The notes beneath the pieces are model-generated. The model searched no databases and was not told where the DNA came from. It saw only the letters and a program-made list of their open reading frames with translations. Positions 1 through 10,707 of a DNA stretch of 64,000 nucleotides are shown piece after piece (the stretch's first letter is position 1; each line of letters starts with the position of its first letter). This DNA comes from Sipunculus nudus (lineage: Eukaryota; Annelida; Sipuncula; Golfingiida; Sipunculidae). The DNA is taken from the NCBI GenBank assembly GCA_026874595.1, contig CM049307.1, forward strand, positions 44,710,362 to 44,774,361. Direction: 5' to 3'. The position numbers were made by a program, and so were the translations under genes.

Positions 1-40
<40 letters not shown>
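1..40. repeat. (TA)n microsatellite
   Basis: Pure TA dinucleotide run at the window edge. The MITE-like relic at 41 follows it directly. Confidence 0.95.
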
Positions 41-44
<4 letters not shown>

Positions 45-130
45 GAGCTCAGAATTACGACAACCAACGGGACCTCTATGAAGTTGTCGCATTTTCCAGG
101 TGGTCATCTAAGCGACGTGTGATATACAGT
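41..130 (+). mobile_element. Relic of a pogo/Tigger-like MITE (one end)
   Basis: The sequence starts CAGAGAGCTCAGAATTACGAC directly after a TA tract. It contains GGGACCTC and TTGTCGCATTTTCCAGGTG blocks that also occur, slightly altered, at 29101-29165. The CAGTG-type end, the TA context and the ACGAC...GGGACC spacing resemble pogo/Tigger non-autonomous elements. The second terminal repeat is not evident, so this is probably a decayed or truncated copy. Family assignment is inference. Confidence 0.4.
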
Positions 131-195
131 GTTAAGAGAATTGGACCATGAAAAGCAGTAATTAGTTTTGGGAGGTCGTTAAACTGATGCTGTCG

Positions 196-198
<3 letters not shown>

Positions 199-263
<65 letters not shown>
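199..263. repeat. (TA)n microsatellite
   Basis: About 32 uninterrupted TA units. Confidence 0.95.
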
Positions 264-265
<2 letters not shown>

Positions 266-382
266 AAACGGACGTATGAAACAAATTAACTTTCTAAAAT
301 ATTGCAAGACTTATTTTCTACAGAAAGATTATTTTTTTTTTTATTTCATGCTGCAGTGCGTTTCAAAATTATTTTGTTTCAG

Positions 383-462
383 AAGGTCCTCCCCACTTGA
401 ACATTTACTCTGACATTCAGTATGAGGACATACAGTTGGAAAATACGGCGAACAGATCGGAG
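383..462 (+). CDS. Putative exon of a receptor-like tail (upstream gene)
   Basis: A tttcag acceptor precedes an open stretch reading GPPHLNIYSDIQYEDIQLEN and ending near a possible donor (AG|gtggtc). The peptide is hydrophilic and has two close tyrosine motifs, YSDI and YEDI; IQYEDI fits the ITIM-like consensus [ILVS]xYxx[ILV]. This suits a cytoplasmic tail. The next supported exon (1103) needs incoming phase 1, whereas this exon ends in phase 0 at the donor chosen here. Either the donor differs or a small exon lies between them. I do not recognise the gene. Confidence 0.5.
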
Positions 463-1102
463 GTGGTCTTATTATATATCCTTAATTCACTTTAACATAT
501 ATGTTGCCGTTGACGGAATTGAGCTTCTTAAACGTTATCGTCCGTTGACGAGAAGAGTTGTCACAAACATAATCATGGTTTGCCTGAATCAGCAGTTGCA
601 GTTTTATTATTAAAAAAAAGTTAATTTTAATGACATACGAAACGTACAACCACGGATACCATCTTTCACTCATATTCCTATAATACCATTGCAATAATTA
701 TAGGTTGAGCCTGAATTTTCAGAAAGAAAACATTTTCATGGTGGGTGTTTATGTTCTCCTTTTAATCATACTTTTCTTGCATATACGTTTTCTGTACGAA
801 AGTAGTTTACTGGTAAAAGAAAATAACGACAATCATTCATTTAAAGCAATATAATTAATGAGACAAAATACCCGTGTCAGAACATTAATTTGTTTAAAAA
901 ATTTATAAATTAAAATTTATTGTCATGTGTATACCAGAAGCTTTAATATCGACAAATTGGATATCAGCACGTTAGGCACACCCGTATAAACGTCTGTGCG
1001 TATGTAAACCGTTTGACTACACCAGACAGATTGTATTAAATCTATGAAAACAAATTGAGTCAATACACCTTTGAAATAATAAAGGAAATAAAATACGTTT
1101 AG

Positions 1103-1176
1103 CAGCTCATGCTTCTCCAATGTGGCAAGCCCCGGCACGGATGGAAGCTGGAAGCAGAAACTCCAATGGAATCAAG
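1103..1176 (+). CDS. Exon of upstream receptor-like gene (cytoplasmic tail)
   Basis: The acceptor is cgtttag and the donor ATCAAG|gtatga. The frame was fixed by working back from the terminal stop: two bases, then AHASPMWQAPARMEAGSRNS and NGIK, ending in phase 0. Composition is that of a disordered cytoplasmic tail with no cysteine pattern. Joining to 1276-1303 and 1562-1608 gives one continuous frame to a TGA, which is the main evidence that the exon is real. Confidence 0.6.
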
Positions 1177-1275
1177 GTATGATACTGGATGCCTAATGTA
1201 AACATTAAGGAGATTTTTACTTGAAATGAATGCAGGCATCACGTAATAAAACATTCTTTTTTTTCTATATTACAG

Positions 1276-1303
1276 ACCCAAGTATCTGCTACATACACTA
1301 ATG
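1276..1303 (+). CDS. Small exon of upstream receptor-like gene
   Basis: A 28-base exon between tattacag and G|gtgagt. It reads TQVSATYTN and leaves in phase 1. With the next exon it forms YTNV, a YxNx motif of the kind bound by Grb2 SH2 domains once phosphorylated (established motif; use here is inferred). Confidence 0.65.
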
Positions 1304-1561
1304 GTGAGTTCATCTGTTTTCTAATAGTGACGACAATTTCTTTGCAGCTCATTTCTATTTCAGTAGTCTTTCGTCTTACACGTAAATTTTACTGAATGCG
1401 TGTATGGAAGACACATATGATATATGCAATATCTAAAAGAATGTAACGGTGAATTTGAAAATCCAAAAATGTTCTGAACAAACGAACCAAGGTGATAGTC
1501 TGTATTAGTCAATGAAATATGGTATCGGTTGATTTAATCGAAATCCATTTTTTTTGTCTAG

Positions 1562-1608
1562 TTAACGGAGAAAAGCCAGAAGACTATGAACGACTCCAGT
1601 TTAACTGA
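1562..1608 (+). CDS. Terminal exon and stop of upstream receptor-like gene
   Basis: The acceptor is tttttgtctag. The exon enters in phase 1 and reads VNGEKPEDYERLQFN followed by TGA at 1606-1608. YERL is another YxxL motif. With the neighbouring exons the tail carries YSDI, YEDI, YTNV and YERL, so it is a plausible substrate for tyrosine kinases and phosphatases. The gene body and family cannot be told because the rest lies upstream of the window. Confidence 0.65.
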
Positions 1609-1639
1609 GAATATAATTTAAGTAAGAAGAAACCATTTT

Positions 1640-3040
1640 TTTTTCAAGAAATATTTCTTATGTTCTTACATTTTACTGAGTAGACCAAAATGTAGCCAAG
1701 ATTATATTGATGACACGAAGCAAGATCTAGAAATAAGGAACGAGAATATTCTACGAGTAGGAGGCTTATAAACTGTATACTTTTCTTTGTCTGGTGTATT
1801 ATTGTGATTACTTAGATTCTCAACGCCAGAAACAGAACATGAAATTTTCTTTTATGTCTGTTTGCATTTTTTACTTGATCCTACCTAAACCTTTCAGGTG
1901 GAATTGGTCTCTGTGATGGATATTTTTCATCTTGCATATTTAAGGATATAATATGCATATTTATTAAAAGTAGCAGAAATTATATAATCAATAAATATAC
2001 TGACACGTGGCTGTAAATAAACAAAGTAATGTAAATGGGGTACAACTTATTCACACCAATTTTTAACCGGTTATATAAAATGGTTTTCAGATAATAAATT
2101 CTAAATAAATTATGCAAACAGATACGGTCGTTAATGTATATGTTTTCGGTGTTAGAACATATCGACCTTTTTACTTACTTGACCATGAGAGAGAGAGATA
2201 TTTAATTCAACACAACGGTTATGCATTCATTAATATACATATGTTCAACATATCATTTATTATGTTAGGAGATTAATTCATCTGACAAAACAACCATCTT
2301 TGACAAATGGCGAATTTATACATAATATGGAGGTAATTGTTTTACATTTCCACATTTCATAAGCTTTGAAATTATAGGACTTATTGAGAAAATTTGTAAA
2401 AAGTCGAAAAATTTGCTTATTCTGTTATTTCAATAACAATTATATGTATATATTTATATGTATACTTATTTGGAGCGTGCAATATCATGAATTTTGTTTT
2501 CTCTTCATCATCATATAAATGTATGGACACATTTGAAGTAATTAATGTGCGTATGTTTAACATCAATAATTTCAAGAAGAAAAGCGAAGCTGATTGTAAT
2601 TTAAAAGGATATATTAATTGTAAATAAAATGGTTTACCTGCATTTCAAGGTGTTGTGTATTTGATATGCCCCCTACCCCCGAGAGTCTAAATATATATTG
2701 AATTAGCTGACTGGAATATATATTATAAACAATAGTTCAAATAACGATTATATCATCTGTTTTCTTTAATTGGAGACCAACATTTGCTTCCTTAGATTTA
2801 TGAAATCGTGGAACTCAATCTTGCATGTTAAAAGGCTGAGAGTACTTTAAAAACCTTGTTTCTTTAAGAAAGAAAAATATTTTTGCACAAAGCATGAATC
2901 AGCGGAAATGAGGAGTATAAGTGCTAAATTTGTTTTAATTTTTGTATTTGATTGTCCAGTGATGATTTCTTAATTTATGATAAAAAAATCAAACTGTGGG
3001 CAGAATTGCAACATGGACAAGACGAGACTTACTCTTAAAG
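1640..3040. other. AT-rich stretch without a recognised gene
   Basis: Probable 3' UTR followed by intergenic sequence. Short open frames show no domain pattern, no splice-consistent exons and no clear repeat. Confidence 0.5.
1990..1995 (+). promoter_or_regulatory. Candidate polyadenylation signal of upstream gene
   Basis: AATAAA about 380 bases after the TGA at 1606. A second AATAAA lies at about 2014. In AT-rich sequence this is only a candidate. Confidence 0.3.
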
Positions 3041-3425
3041 CTAAACCGGCTTCTGCTGCTCAGGGGTAGAGCACAGGACTAAAAGCCGGGAAATCGCGAG
3101 TTCGAATCTCCGACGAGGCGGTGAGACTTTACACGGCCGGCCCCCACCAAGCTTAATTGATATTCCCTGCCCAACGGCCATAATTCACTAACAAACGAGT
3201 GCGCATTTCGGAGTTACCTCGATTGAATGAGCCAGCAATGGGGACGATTGCACAACCAGGTCCCACAGGTGCATTAGTAATCGGGTCTGGTTAACACCAG
3301 AATATAAAATGAGGGTAAGCGTGTGATCCTGCCATCCTCGGTCATCGTTGGTGCACCGTGCACCTAAACAACATATCGCTCAGGAATAGGTGTTTGTGTC
3401 CTTTCGTTTGAAAAAGTTATATATA
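3040..3425 (+). mobile_element. tRNA-derived SINE
   Basis: The head resembles a tRNA gene. An A-box-like GCTCAGGGGTAGAGCA lies near 3057-3073 and a B-box GAGTTCGAATC at 3098-3108, spaced as in RNA polymerase III internal promoters. A non-tRNA body follows (for example TCATCGTTGGTGCACC near 3343) and ends in an AT-rich tail near 3415. The acceptor stem does not close well, so this is a SINE and not a tRNA gene. The exact right end is uncertain. Confidence 0.7.
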
Positions 3426-3429
3426 AAAA

Positions 3430-4460
3430 GATGTAAATATCAATGATTTATAACTACCAGGGTGTTAAATTTAGGACCAGCTTGATTTTTCTGCTTAGTA
3501 ACACGTAAAGACAGCACACTATAGGTATGTTTCGCGACCTGTATATGTTATAATTTAAGAATAAGGTGTTTAATTATAAAGTATATACTAATATATACTA
3601 TTAAAAAATCATGTTATCGATCATATCTTTTGACAGTTAGCCGCTTGTGATTGTTCACATTACCATGGACATTATTATAAATGCTATTATTATTATTATT
3701 ACTAGCTGCTCCCATGGAAAAATCCACGGCTCAATCTGATTCATGTTTTTGTAATGAGCTGATAGGAACTAAACGACGCATATCTTTATCCTGAGGTTTT
3801 TGCGGGAACTTTTGTAATATTACTTCTGCTAGAATTCTCCAGAAACACCCTCCCCCAAATTATCAACATAGAAGGAAAAATTATCCTATTCCAGAAATCA
3901 CACCAAAAAAAAAAAAATTTGGTAAGAGACGTGAAGCATATACAGGGTGTACGAATTTTTAAGTGAGAAGTTTTTTTCCGATAAACAACGTAGGTCCGAT
4001 AGCTACATTGTTTGAAATACCGTAGATATATCGATTGTATAAAGAAGCATTTACCCGGAAATTATAAGAAAGATGCTTTGTATTAGTTGAAGCTCAGGCG
4101 ACATCTTAAAACACGATGTTTATTCAGTGTAGTCAGTTGAGGGTGTAGTCTAAGGCATGTTTACAGACACATGCGTTTTTTTGTATACACCTGCATATGT
4201 CGTTGGAGTCTCTTGTACGCGAAACGTAAAGCTGCCAATGTGAAAAAGATAGGCCAAGAAAAATATATTCCAATAGTATTAAAATTTTGGTTTAAATACT
4301 GTAAATCGTCATGGAATAAGCAGGTCTGATGCAAAATTGACAACCCTCCCAAATAAAAAGAAAGCAGGTTGAAATATTTCGATGAAAGCATTTAGCAAAG
4401 AAACAACCTCAGCCTTGGTTCGTTGCATTGTCTTTGAGCAAATTATGCAAAATGTAATAT
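3430..4460. other. Intergenic stretch, nothing recognised
   Basis: AT-rich sequence with a short (TTA)n tract near 3690. Open frames on either strand lack domain signatures. Confidence 0.4.
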
Positions 4461-4461
4461 A

Positions 4462-5850
4462 CAGATTTTGCTGAAAATTTGTAGAGGGGTAGAGTAAAAC
4501 TGCACCCATAATCCATAACATTTTTGAAGGTAATCGGCATCACCAAAATATATTATTTTCTTAAGTGCCATAATCACAATTCCACAAAGGAATAATTATA
4601 AGGGGCTATTCCTCTGTCCCGCCCATCCGTATGCAGTTGTTCTGCCACTCGCCTGGTGAAACAGTGTTTCTGAACCATGACAATGTTTTACATGAAACGT
4701 GCACCTATGAACCAACGACTGATCAGTATAATCTTGCGGGGGTTTTAAAGTCCACAGGAGATTGAGGACCCTTAGAAGTGTATGCAACCCCCCCCCCCCC
4801 CCCCCCCAGGGCTTCCTTTTGAAAAAAAAAAATAACTTTTTTTTCAAATCGGCCGAACTATTAAAGCTCAGCTCTTTGTGTGCGCTCAACGGAAAAGTGC
4901 TCCCTATTAAAAGATTCATGTCGACTTGTGTTCCGTGCTTGAATTAAAATCTTTACTTCCTTTTGACAGAGTAAAATTCCTTGAAAGGCGATATAACTGA
5001 AATGGGGTTCAGTGGGGATTATAGGTCGCTTCCTGAAAAAGCGTGACAGGAGAAAAATGTTTTGCTGAACATTTGTAGAGGGTTAGGGTAAAGACATATA
5101 AATTGTCCATTTCATTTTGGAGGTAATAAGAATCACCATAATATATATTTTCTTATATACCATTATGACAAAGGACCATTCCTTTGTCCCCGTGTCGAAG
5201 CTACCCATTCGTATTTATTTGTTCTGCCACTCGCAAGGTGAACTCGGGTTACTGAAGCATGACAATGTTCACAAATGAAACGCATACACGTGAACACATG
5301 ACTGATATTAAAGGAAAGTCTGATGGAGGTCTGACCCCTGACTACAGATTCTAATTTGTGATCAATTTAAAGATGTACTGGTGATATTTTTTCATGTTTC
5401 ACTGTCCCTACAGACAACGGAATTTAAAAAATATATGTGACCACCCCCCCCCCCCCCCCCCCAAGACCCCAGCCCCACCAAACCCGAATGATTATTAAGT
5501 TGTGGGGCTTCTTTTTCTTCTTTTTATTTTTAAAACTTCATATAACACATGACTTGGCCGAACTTTTGAAACCATGGTTATCATTGAAAGATATTTTTGA
5601 ATGTATAAAAATCAACATACCTGTAACCCATAAAAAATTGTCAAACGGTGGTCACATCACTGGACTCAGTGCCCAGTGTTGACCAAATTGAGAAGCCCTC
5701 GCGTTGAAAGCGGAGCCATGTGGTCTTTGGATTAAAAAACTTTACTCAATTTTGAGAGCGAAAATTCCTTTAGAGGCGTTACAATGGATATGAGGGATCA
5801 ATGGGGATTATAGTGGACCCGCGTGACCGCGTATTGCACGGAAATGCCTT
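4462..5850. repeat. Direct duplication of a ~600-800 bp poly-C-bearing repeat
   Basis: Two diverged copies follow each other. The anchor TTTGCTGAAAATTTGTAGAG near 4467 recurs as TTTGCTGAACATTTGTAGAG near 5061. The poly-C tracts at 4788-4807 and 5444-5462 and the block TCAGTGGGGATTATAGG near 5010, recurring as TCAATGGGGATTATAGTGG near 5800, also correspond. Open frames reading through the poly-C and poly-G tracts are artefacts. Confidence 0.65.
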
Positions 5851-5859
5851 TTGAGCAGG

Positions 5860-6045
5860 ACATGCACTCTAGCCGCGGTCTTTACAGGCCAGTGAAAATC
5901 CCCGAGGCGCCTCCTAAAAAAAGTCACAGGAGTGGAGGACCTTGCAGCACAAAAGAAATAGGGGCACCTAATGGGGAAATATTAAAATTATTAAATATTA
6001 AACTATTCAGCTTAAAAGGGCATAATCCCGCAAAATAAAACAAAC
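5860..6045. repeat. Dispersed repeat fragment related to 38550-38760
   Basis: GGCACCTAATGGGGAAATAT followed by TAAAATTATTAA matches, with changes, GGCACCCGCGGGGGAGCAAA and TATTAAGATTATTAATTAT near 38705. Upstream, CCTTTTGAG followed by GGGGATTAT is shared too. Family not identified. Confidence 0.4.
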
Positions 6046-6049
6046 TTGT

Positions 6050-9000
6050 CCTAGAAGAGCACACCACCGATACGTCTGCCGAATTTGGAGAGTCAAATCA
6101 GAACGGAAGCAGGTAAACCGTGGTCTAGAAAAAACCCAACTCCGTATTAATTATATTGATTACTAGCGGATATAGACCCGGTATACCGGGCTAATTACCG
6201 GGGAATTTGGGAGATTTATTAACTGAGATGTGAAATGTTGGCTCATTTTTTTTATTCTAAAAGTTTACAGAAAATATAGGTTTTCAGTGGGAAACTGTTT
6301 CCATAAGATATGTATAAACATTTTGGCACGACTGCAGAATAACTCACGCACCCCTCTGAGGAACAACACTTCTGTGAACAGAAAACGTTTCTAGGTACAG
6401 CTGCTTGTATCTTAATTTTGCCACTTACTTTTATATAACATGAATCCTTAACATCATATACCGTCCGTCCGTATAAACTCATAATCTGGTGGAGACAGTG
6501 CGTGAGTGATCCTGCAGTCGCTCCAATATTTTTAACATTCATTCTGTGGTTCTGTCCTCTTGGCAAGAAATTTATATCCCTGTATGTTTACCTTGATGAC
6601 CTGGCCAGTGATGGTGTTGACATTGCGAACCGGAATGAGACGCGGGGGCATTCAGGTTTTCGATGATATTTGACTGGATTCTATCGGTGGACGTATAAAG
6701 ATTAGGTTGATGTGAGGAACACATGAAAGAATTATTAAATGTACGTTGCAAGGAAACTGTTCCTGAAGAAAGAAACAGAAATATGCATACCTCGTAAGTA
6801 GCAGGAGCGGATCTATATATCGGAATTCCATGCAGAGGGTCCGTATTCATTTTCAACCGCCGCAATGTTTTTTTTTTCATCGTATCAGACAAATTTTGAG
6901 GCCTGAAACCCCAGACACCACTCCACCCCACCCAACCCCACGCATGTTCCTGAAATTGGGACCTTGAATTAGGTTTTGTCATTTATCCTCCTGGGTTGAA
7001 CTCTCCATTTCATAAGCGAGAACCATGTGTTTTTCTCTTTAACTGACCACGCACGTGGGTCAAATCCCTCATTGAAAGCAAGCGTTATTCATATGAACAA
7101 TAGTCCTTAGTGTTAGAGGTTAAGTGAACACGATGCACGCATTCCGGTGATTACCGAAGACAGTTCGGCTGTGCTCGGTAAAAAAAACGGAAAAATCACT
7201 CAAAATTATATGTATATTAAAAATTATTTATTTTCATATCGCCTATGTCACTGCGGGGATAATAACCTTTAAAATGATGTATGGAACAATATTGTACACA
7301 GCACGGTTTTAGAGAACATTGCGCACAAACGTAAACTGAATTCCTTTTATAAGTATTAGATTATGATTATTATTATATAACAAAAAAACATTATTTATAC
7401 AGCTCCTTATCCAAAAAATTGCTCTAGGGTGTTTTACAATAAGACCCTTGCAAATTTAAAATTATAAGTAAAGTCCTTCCCTTGCCCACCTTAAACCACA
7501 ATATTAATAAAATATACAATATTTAAATGGTACGTATAATGAAAGAGTCATATAATACATTTAATGCTAATTTATTAAGATGTGTTTTCACTTTCTTTTT
7601 AAAAACATGAATAATATCAGCACACTTAATATCTCCCGGTAATTGTTCCACAGAAGTGCAGACAATCTACTGAAATACTTGTCCCAGTAAGTAACAGTTT
7701 TTACTGATGGCACCGTCAACAGGCGGTGATGTTGTGAACGTGGTTGGTATACATATTATCGCTAAGACACACTGGCATTAAACTATATATTGCATTATAT
7801 GTATACAGCATGATCTTCAGCTGTACTGCACTAGAAACCAGTGTAATATTACCGCTTCCTGTCCCTTCAGATTGCACTCCCTCTAAAAAACAATGAAAAC
7901 TTACTAATAATTATAAATACCTATGTTTTGCGGAGGCTAATTTTTCGAACGCTGTACTAGCATTATTACTGATACATTACACAACATAATTTGGAGCTGT
8001 AAAACACACAAATATGTCATATGGTATAAAACCACTCCTGATATAAAAAAGTATTATCGACTTGTTTGTACGAAAGATATAACGACGACTGACGGCTGCT
8101 TGATTTCACTATAAAAATGGTGGATACCGTGCGCCAACGATGGCGTAGGCTAAGGATCTGATCCTTTGAAACTGGGACAAAACCGTCATTTACATTTTTC
8201 TACAATGTGCTGTGTTCATCTTTTAATTCAAATATGGCTGATTGTCCAAAGATAAATTTAAACAAAGAAACATCACAGGTTACAGATATGCTGCTATGAT
8301 ATGATGTTTTTTAATCTTATTTCCAGATTGTACACTATATAACCGATTCCCGTTTGCTTGTGTCGGCATAATTAAAATAAATGTATTATTATGATTATAT
8401 CTTATTTTCTTTATAGAAAATGAAATAATGACTATTTTCAAGGTTTAAACATAATGTCGACTTGCCATCCACGTAATGTCGGCTTGTCATCACGCTTTTT
8501 TTCCGGACGGTCACTGACGTCCACCGGAGAGAGGAATACCGACTCAACCGTGGGTGCATTCAGCAACTGGCCATAAGCACATGTCGGCGGCTGTCATCAA
8601 TGACCGCCGGTTGCCGTAGGTAAAACGGCATGGAACCGCGGCTAATAGTTGTTTAAATGAAGTTTCGAGAATACTCTATTTTCAGTCGGGTTCCGCCTTC
8701 GAGAATTCCTATCAAACCGCCAGACGACCTTCTCCAAAACTTTTCATTATTATACGCCGGTCACATGGGAACTGGTGTATTAAAAGACTACGTTTATACC
8801 AACCTACAATCGTTCTTGTGCGGAGTCCACCGAAGTCTCCAAGACAACACTTTCGTGTACACATGACAGGTGGCGCCAGGTGCAGTCAGTACAACCATGT
8901 CACGAGTTATTTTACATATCGTACCGGATTTTTATATGCCAATAGATCTTGGATATATCATTCTCATGTACATTGTATTGGTGGCCAACGTACAACCATC

Positions 9001-10260
9001 TTCTGCACCACGTCCATCAATGCGGTTTGTTTTCTATAGCAAATGACACATACCACAAGAGTGGTAGGACGCATTCGTCTAAAATTATGCATACCCAAAG
9101 ATCTCATAACACTATTTCGATCACAGATCGCCACCTACAGATGGTTGTGCCACCTACAATAATTCTTTTTTCGTGTCTAGCCCTGCGTCATGGGATAATT
9201 TGGCTTGTCTGAAGAAAGTTTGAGTACTCTCACGTCAGGAGACATTCCATGCATCAGTTAACCCATGGCCGGTGACTCGGCGAGCGAAAAAAAAAAGAAA
9301 TCCTTTGTGGACTGAATGTGTCATGGTTTAGTAATTAGTATGCGGCGTCTTCCTGATTTGTGCCATTTTCTCTCGCCTATTGACCTGTACCCACATCATA
9401 ATCTATTTTCTACTGATATATCAGTATCAAAAACTATATCAGAAACCTATTCATCATTACCTCCTTTTCTTGCGAATGTGTTGCGATCGGATAGATACAC
9501 CAAATGGTAGGTACTGAAATCATATCTTCCTTTATACAGGAGAGCTAGTTACACTGTGACTGCAACTGTGACAGTCGCTGGATGATTGACCTGTGAAGGA
9601 CCGTGTTCTAGTATGGCGGCTCGCTGAGCTTTCTTTCGGTCTTCTGTAATGTATTGTACAAAGGCAGCTATGGGGGCGCGGAATTGGTCAGGAATATGAA
9701 AACAGAGTGTTATTTTTTCGTTATTTGCCGAAATGATTTTAAGTGTTGTTCTACTGAGGCGGCTGGCTTACGATTGTTGGCGTTCTTTCGGTCATCGGTG
9801 TTTTTCCTTTCAAAGTCAGCTATAGAGGCACGCAATTTGTAATTTCTAAGCATTGCAATATATTATTTTGAGTATTTCTTTGTTCATCGGCTGAGTGCTC
9901 ATGTGTTGTGGCCCTATAATAAATACAATGACGCTCAGGGATATTATCGAAAACCCAAGATATTCCCCTAAGAGGCAGAACCACAGATACTGCTGAGTAA
10001 ACCCTGGTGGGACAGGAATTCACTCCGAATCGGGTCTTTTCAATCAATCAAAACGACCGCTGGCCCGAAAGGACTGTAAAGGCTTATGTATAGGTTGATC
10101 CGTTGTGAATACCAGAGATGATTATTTGTATGCACATGTGGTCGTCAAGGACATGGATGTAAGCGGAATGAAGGCTTAAACCATCTTGACAGAAAACTGG
10201 CTGTGACGAAGCTGTAAATAACGGTGGCTGATAAACAACAAGAATTATATTATAGATGAG
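6050..10260. other. Long stretch without a recognised gene
   Basis: No domain-bearing reading frame or splice-consistent exon series was found on either strand. Near 8120-8165 a short sequence on the minus strand (ATCGTTGGCGCAC) resembles the 3' body of the SINE at 3040-3425. Near 9625-9840 two partly similar segments (CTTTCTTTCGGTC and GTTCTTTCGGTC, each followed by an AGCTATGGGGGCGCG-like block) suggest a decayed local duplication. Confidence 0.4.
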
Positions 10261-10275
10261 TCATACCAATTTCAG

Positions 10276-10277
<2 letters not shown>

Positions 10278-10332
<55 letters not shown>

Positions 10333-10356
10333 TTGTATATAGTCATCATTTATTGC

Positions 10357-10436
<80 letters not shown>
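10278..10436. repeat. (TA)n microsatellite block
   Basis: Two long TA tracts (10278-10329 and 10360-10436) separated by about 30 unique bases. They flank the MITE that starts at 10437. Confidence 0.95.
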
Positions 10437-10439
<3 letters not shown>

Positions 10440-10618
10440 TGAAACCCGTTGTGTCGAAGTCGCAGGGACCCTCAGAAAAACTTCGACTCATCCAAGGTTA
10501 GACAGGAGCGGGCTTTATTTTGTAATAATTTAACTAGAGTTGTCCGGAATATCGAGTCTGTAACTTCGGCATAAGCGGATATTCGACTTAAGCGAGTTCG
10601 ACACAACGAGTTTCACTG
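10437..10618. mobile_element. 182-bp pogo/Tigger-like MITE with terminal inverted repeats and TA target site
   Basis: The left end is CAGTGAAACCCGTTGTGTCG. The reverse complement of the right end is CAGTGAAACTCGTTGTGTCG, so the inverted repeats differ at one of the first 20 positions. The element is bounded by TA on both sides, the target used by Tc1/mariner and pogo elements. The interior is too short to code. CAGT-type termini with TA sites are typical of pogo/Tigger-like MITEs (established); the exact family is inferred. Confidence 0.85.
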
Positions 10619-10676
10619 TATATATATATATATATATGTGTGTGTGTATATATATATTTATGTATATATGAATGTA

Positions 10677-10700
<24 letters not shown>
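10619..10700. repeat. Degenerate TA/TG microsatellite
   Basis: TA and TG dinucleotide runs directly right of the MITE. Confidence 0.85.

Positions 10701-10704
<4 letters not shown>

Positions 10705-10707
<3 letters not shown>

Noticed and set aside
3056-3120. Functional tRNA gene
   Set aside because: A- and B-boxes are present, but the cloverleaf does not close and a long non-tRNA body follows, so it is a SINE.
4596-4947. Overlapping ORFs on both strands across the poly-C tract
   Set aside because: Glycine and proline runs from homopolymers inside a repeat; no domain or splice support.
10261-10491. ORF rich in YIYIYI
   Set aside because: Translation of a (TA)n microsatellite. The same applies to similar frames near 12600, 33020 and 41550.
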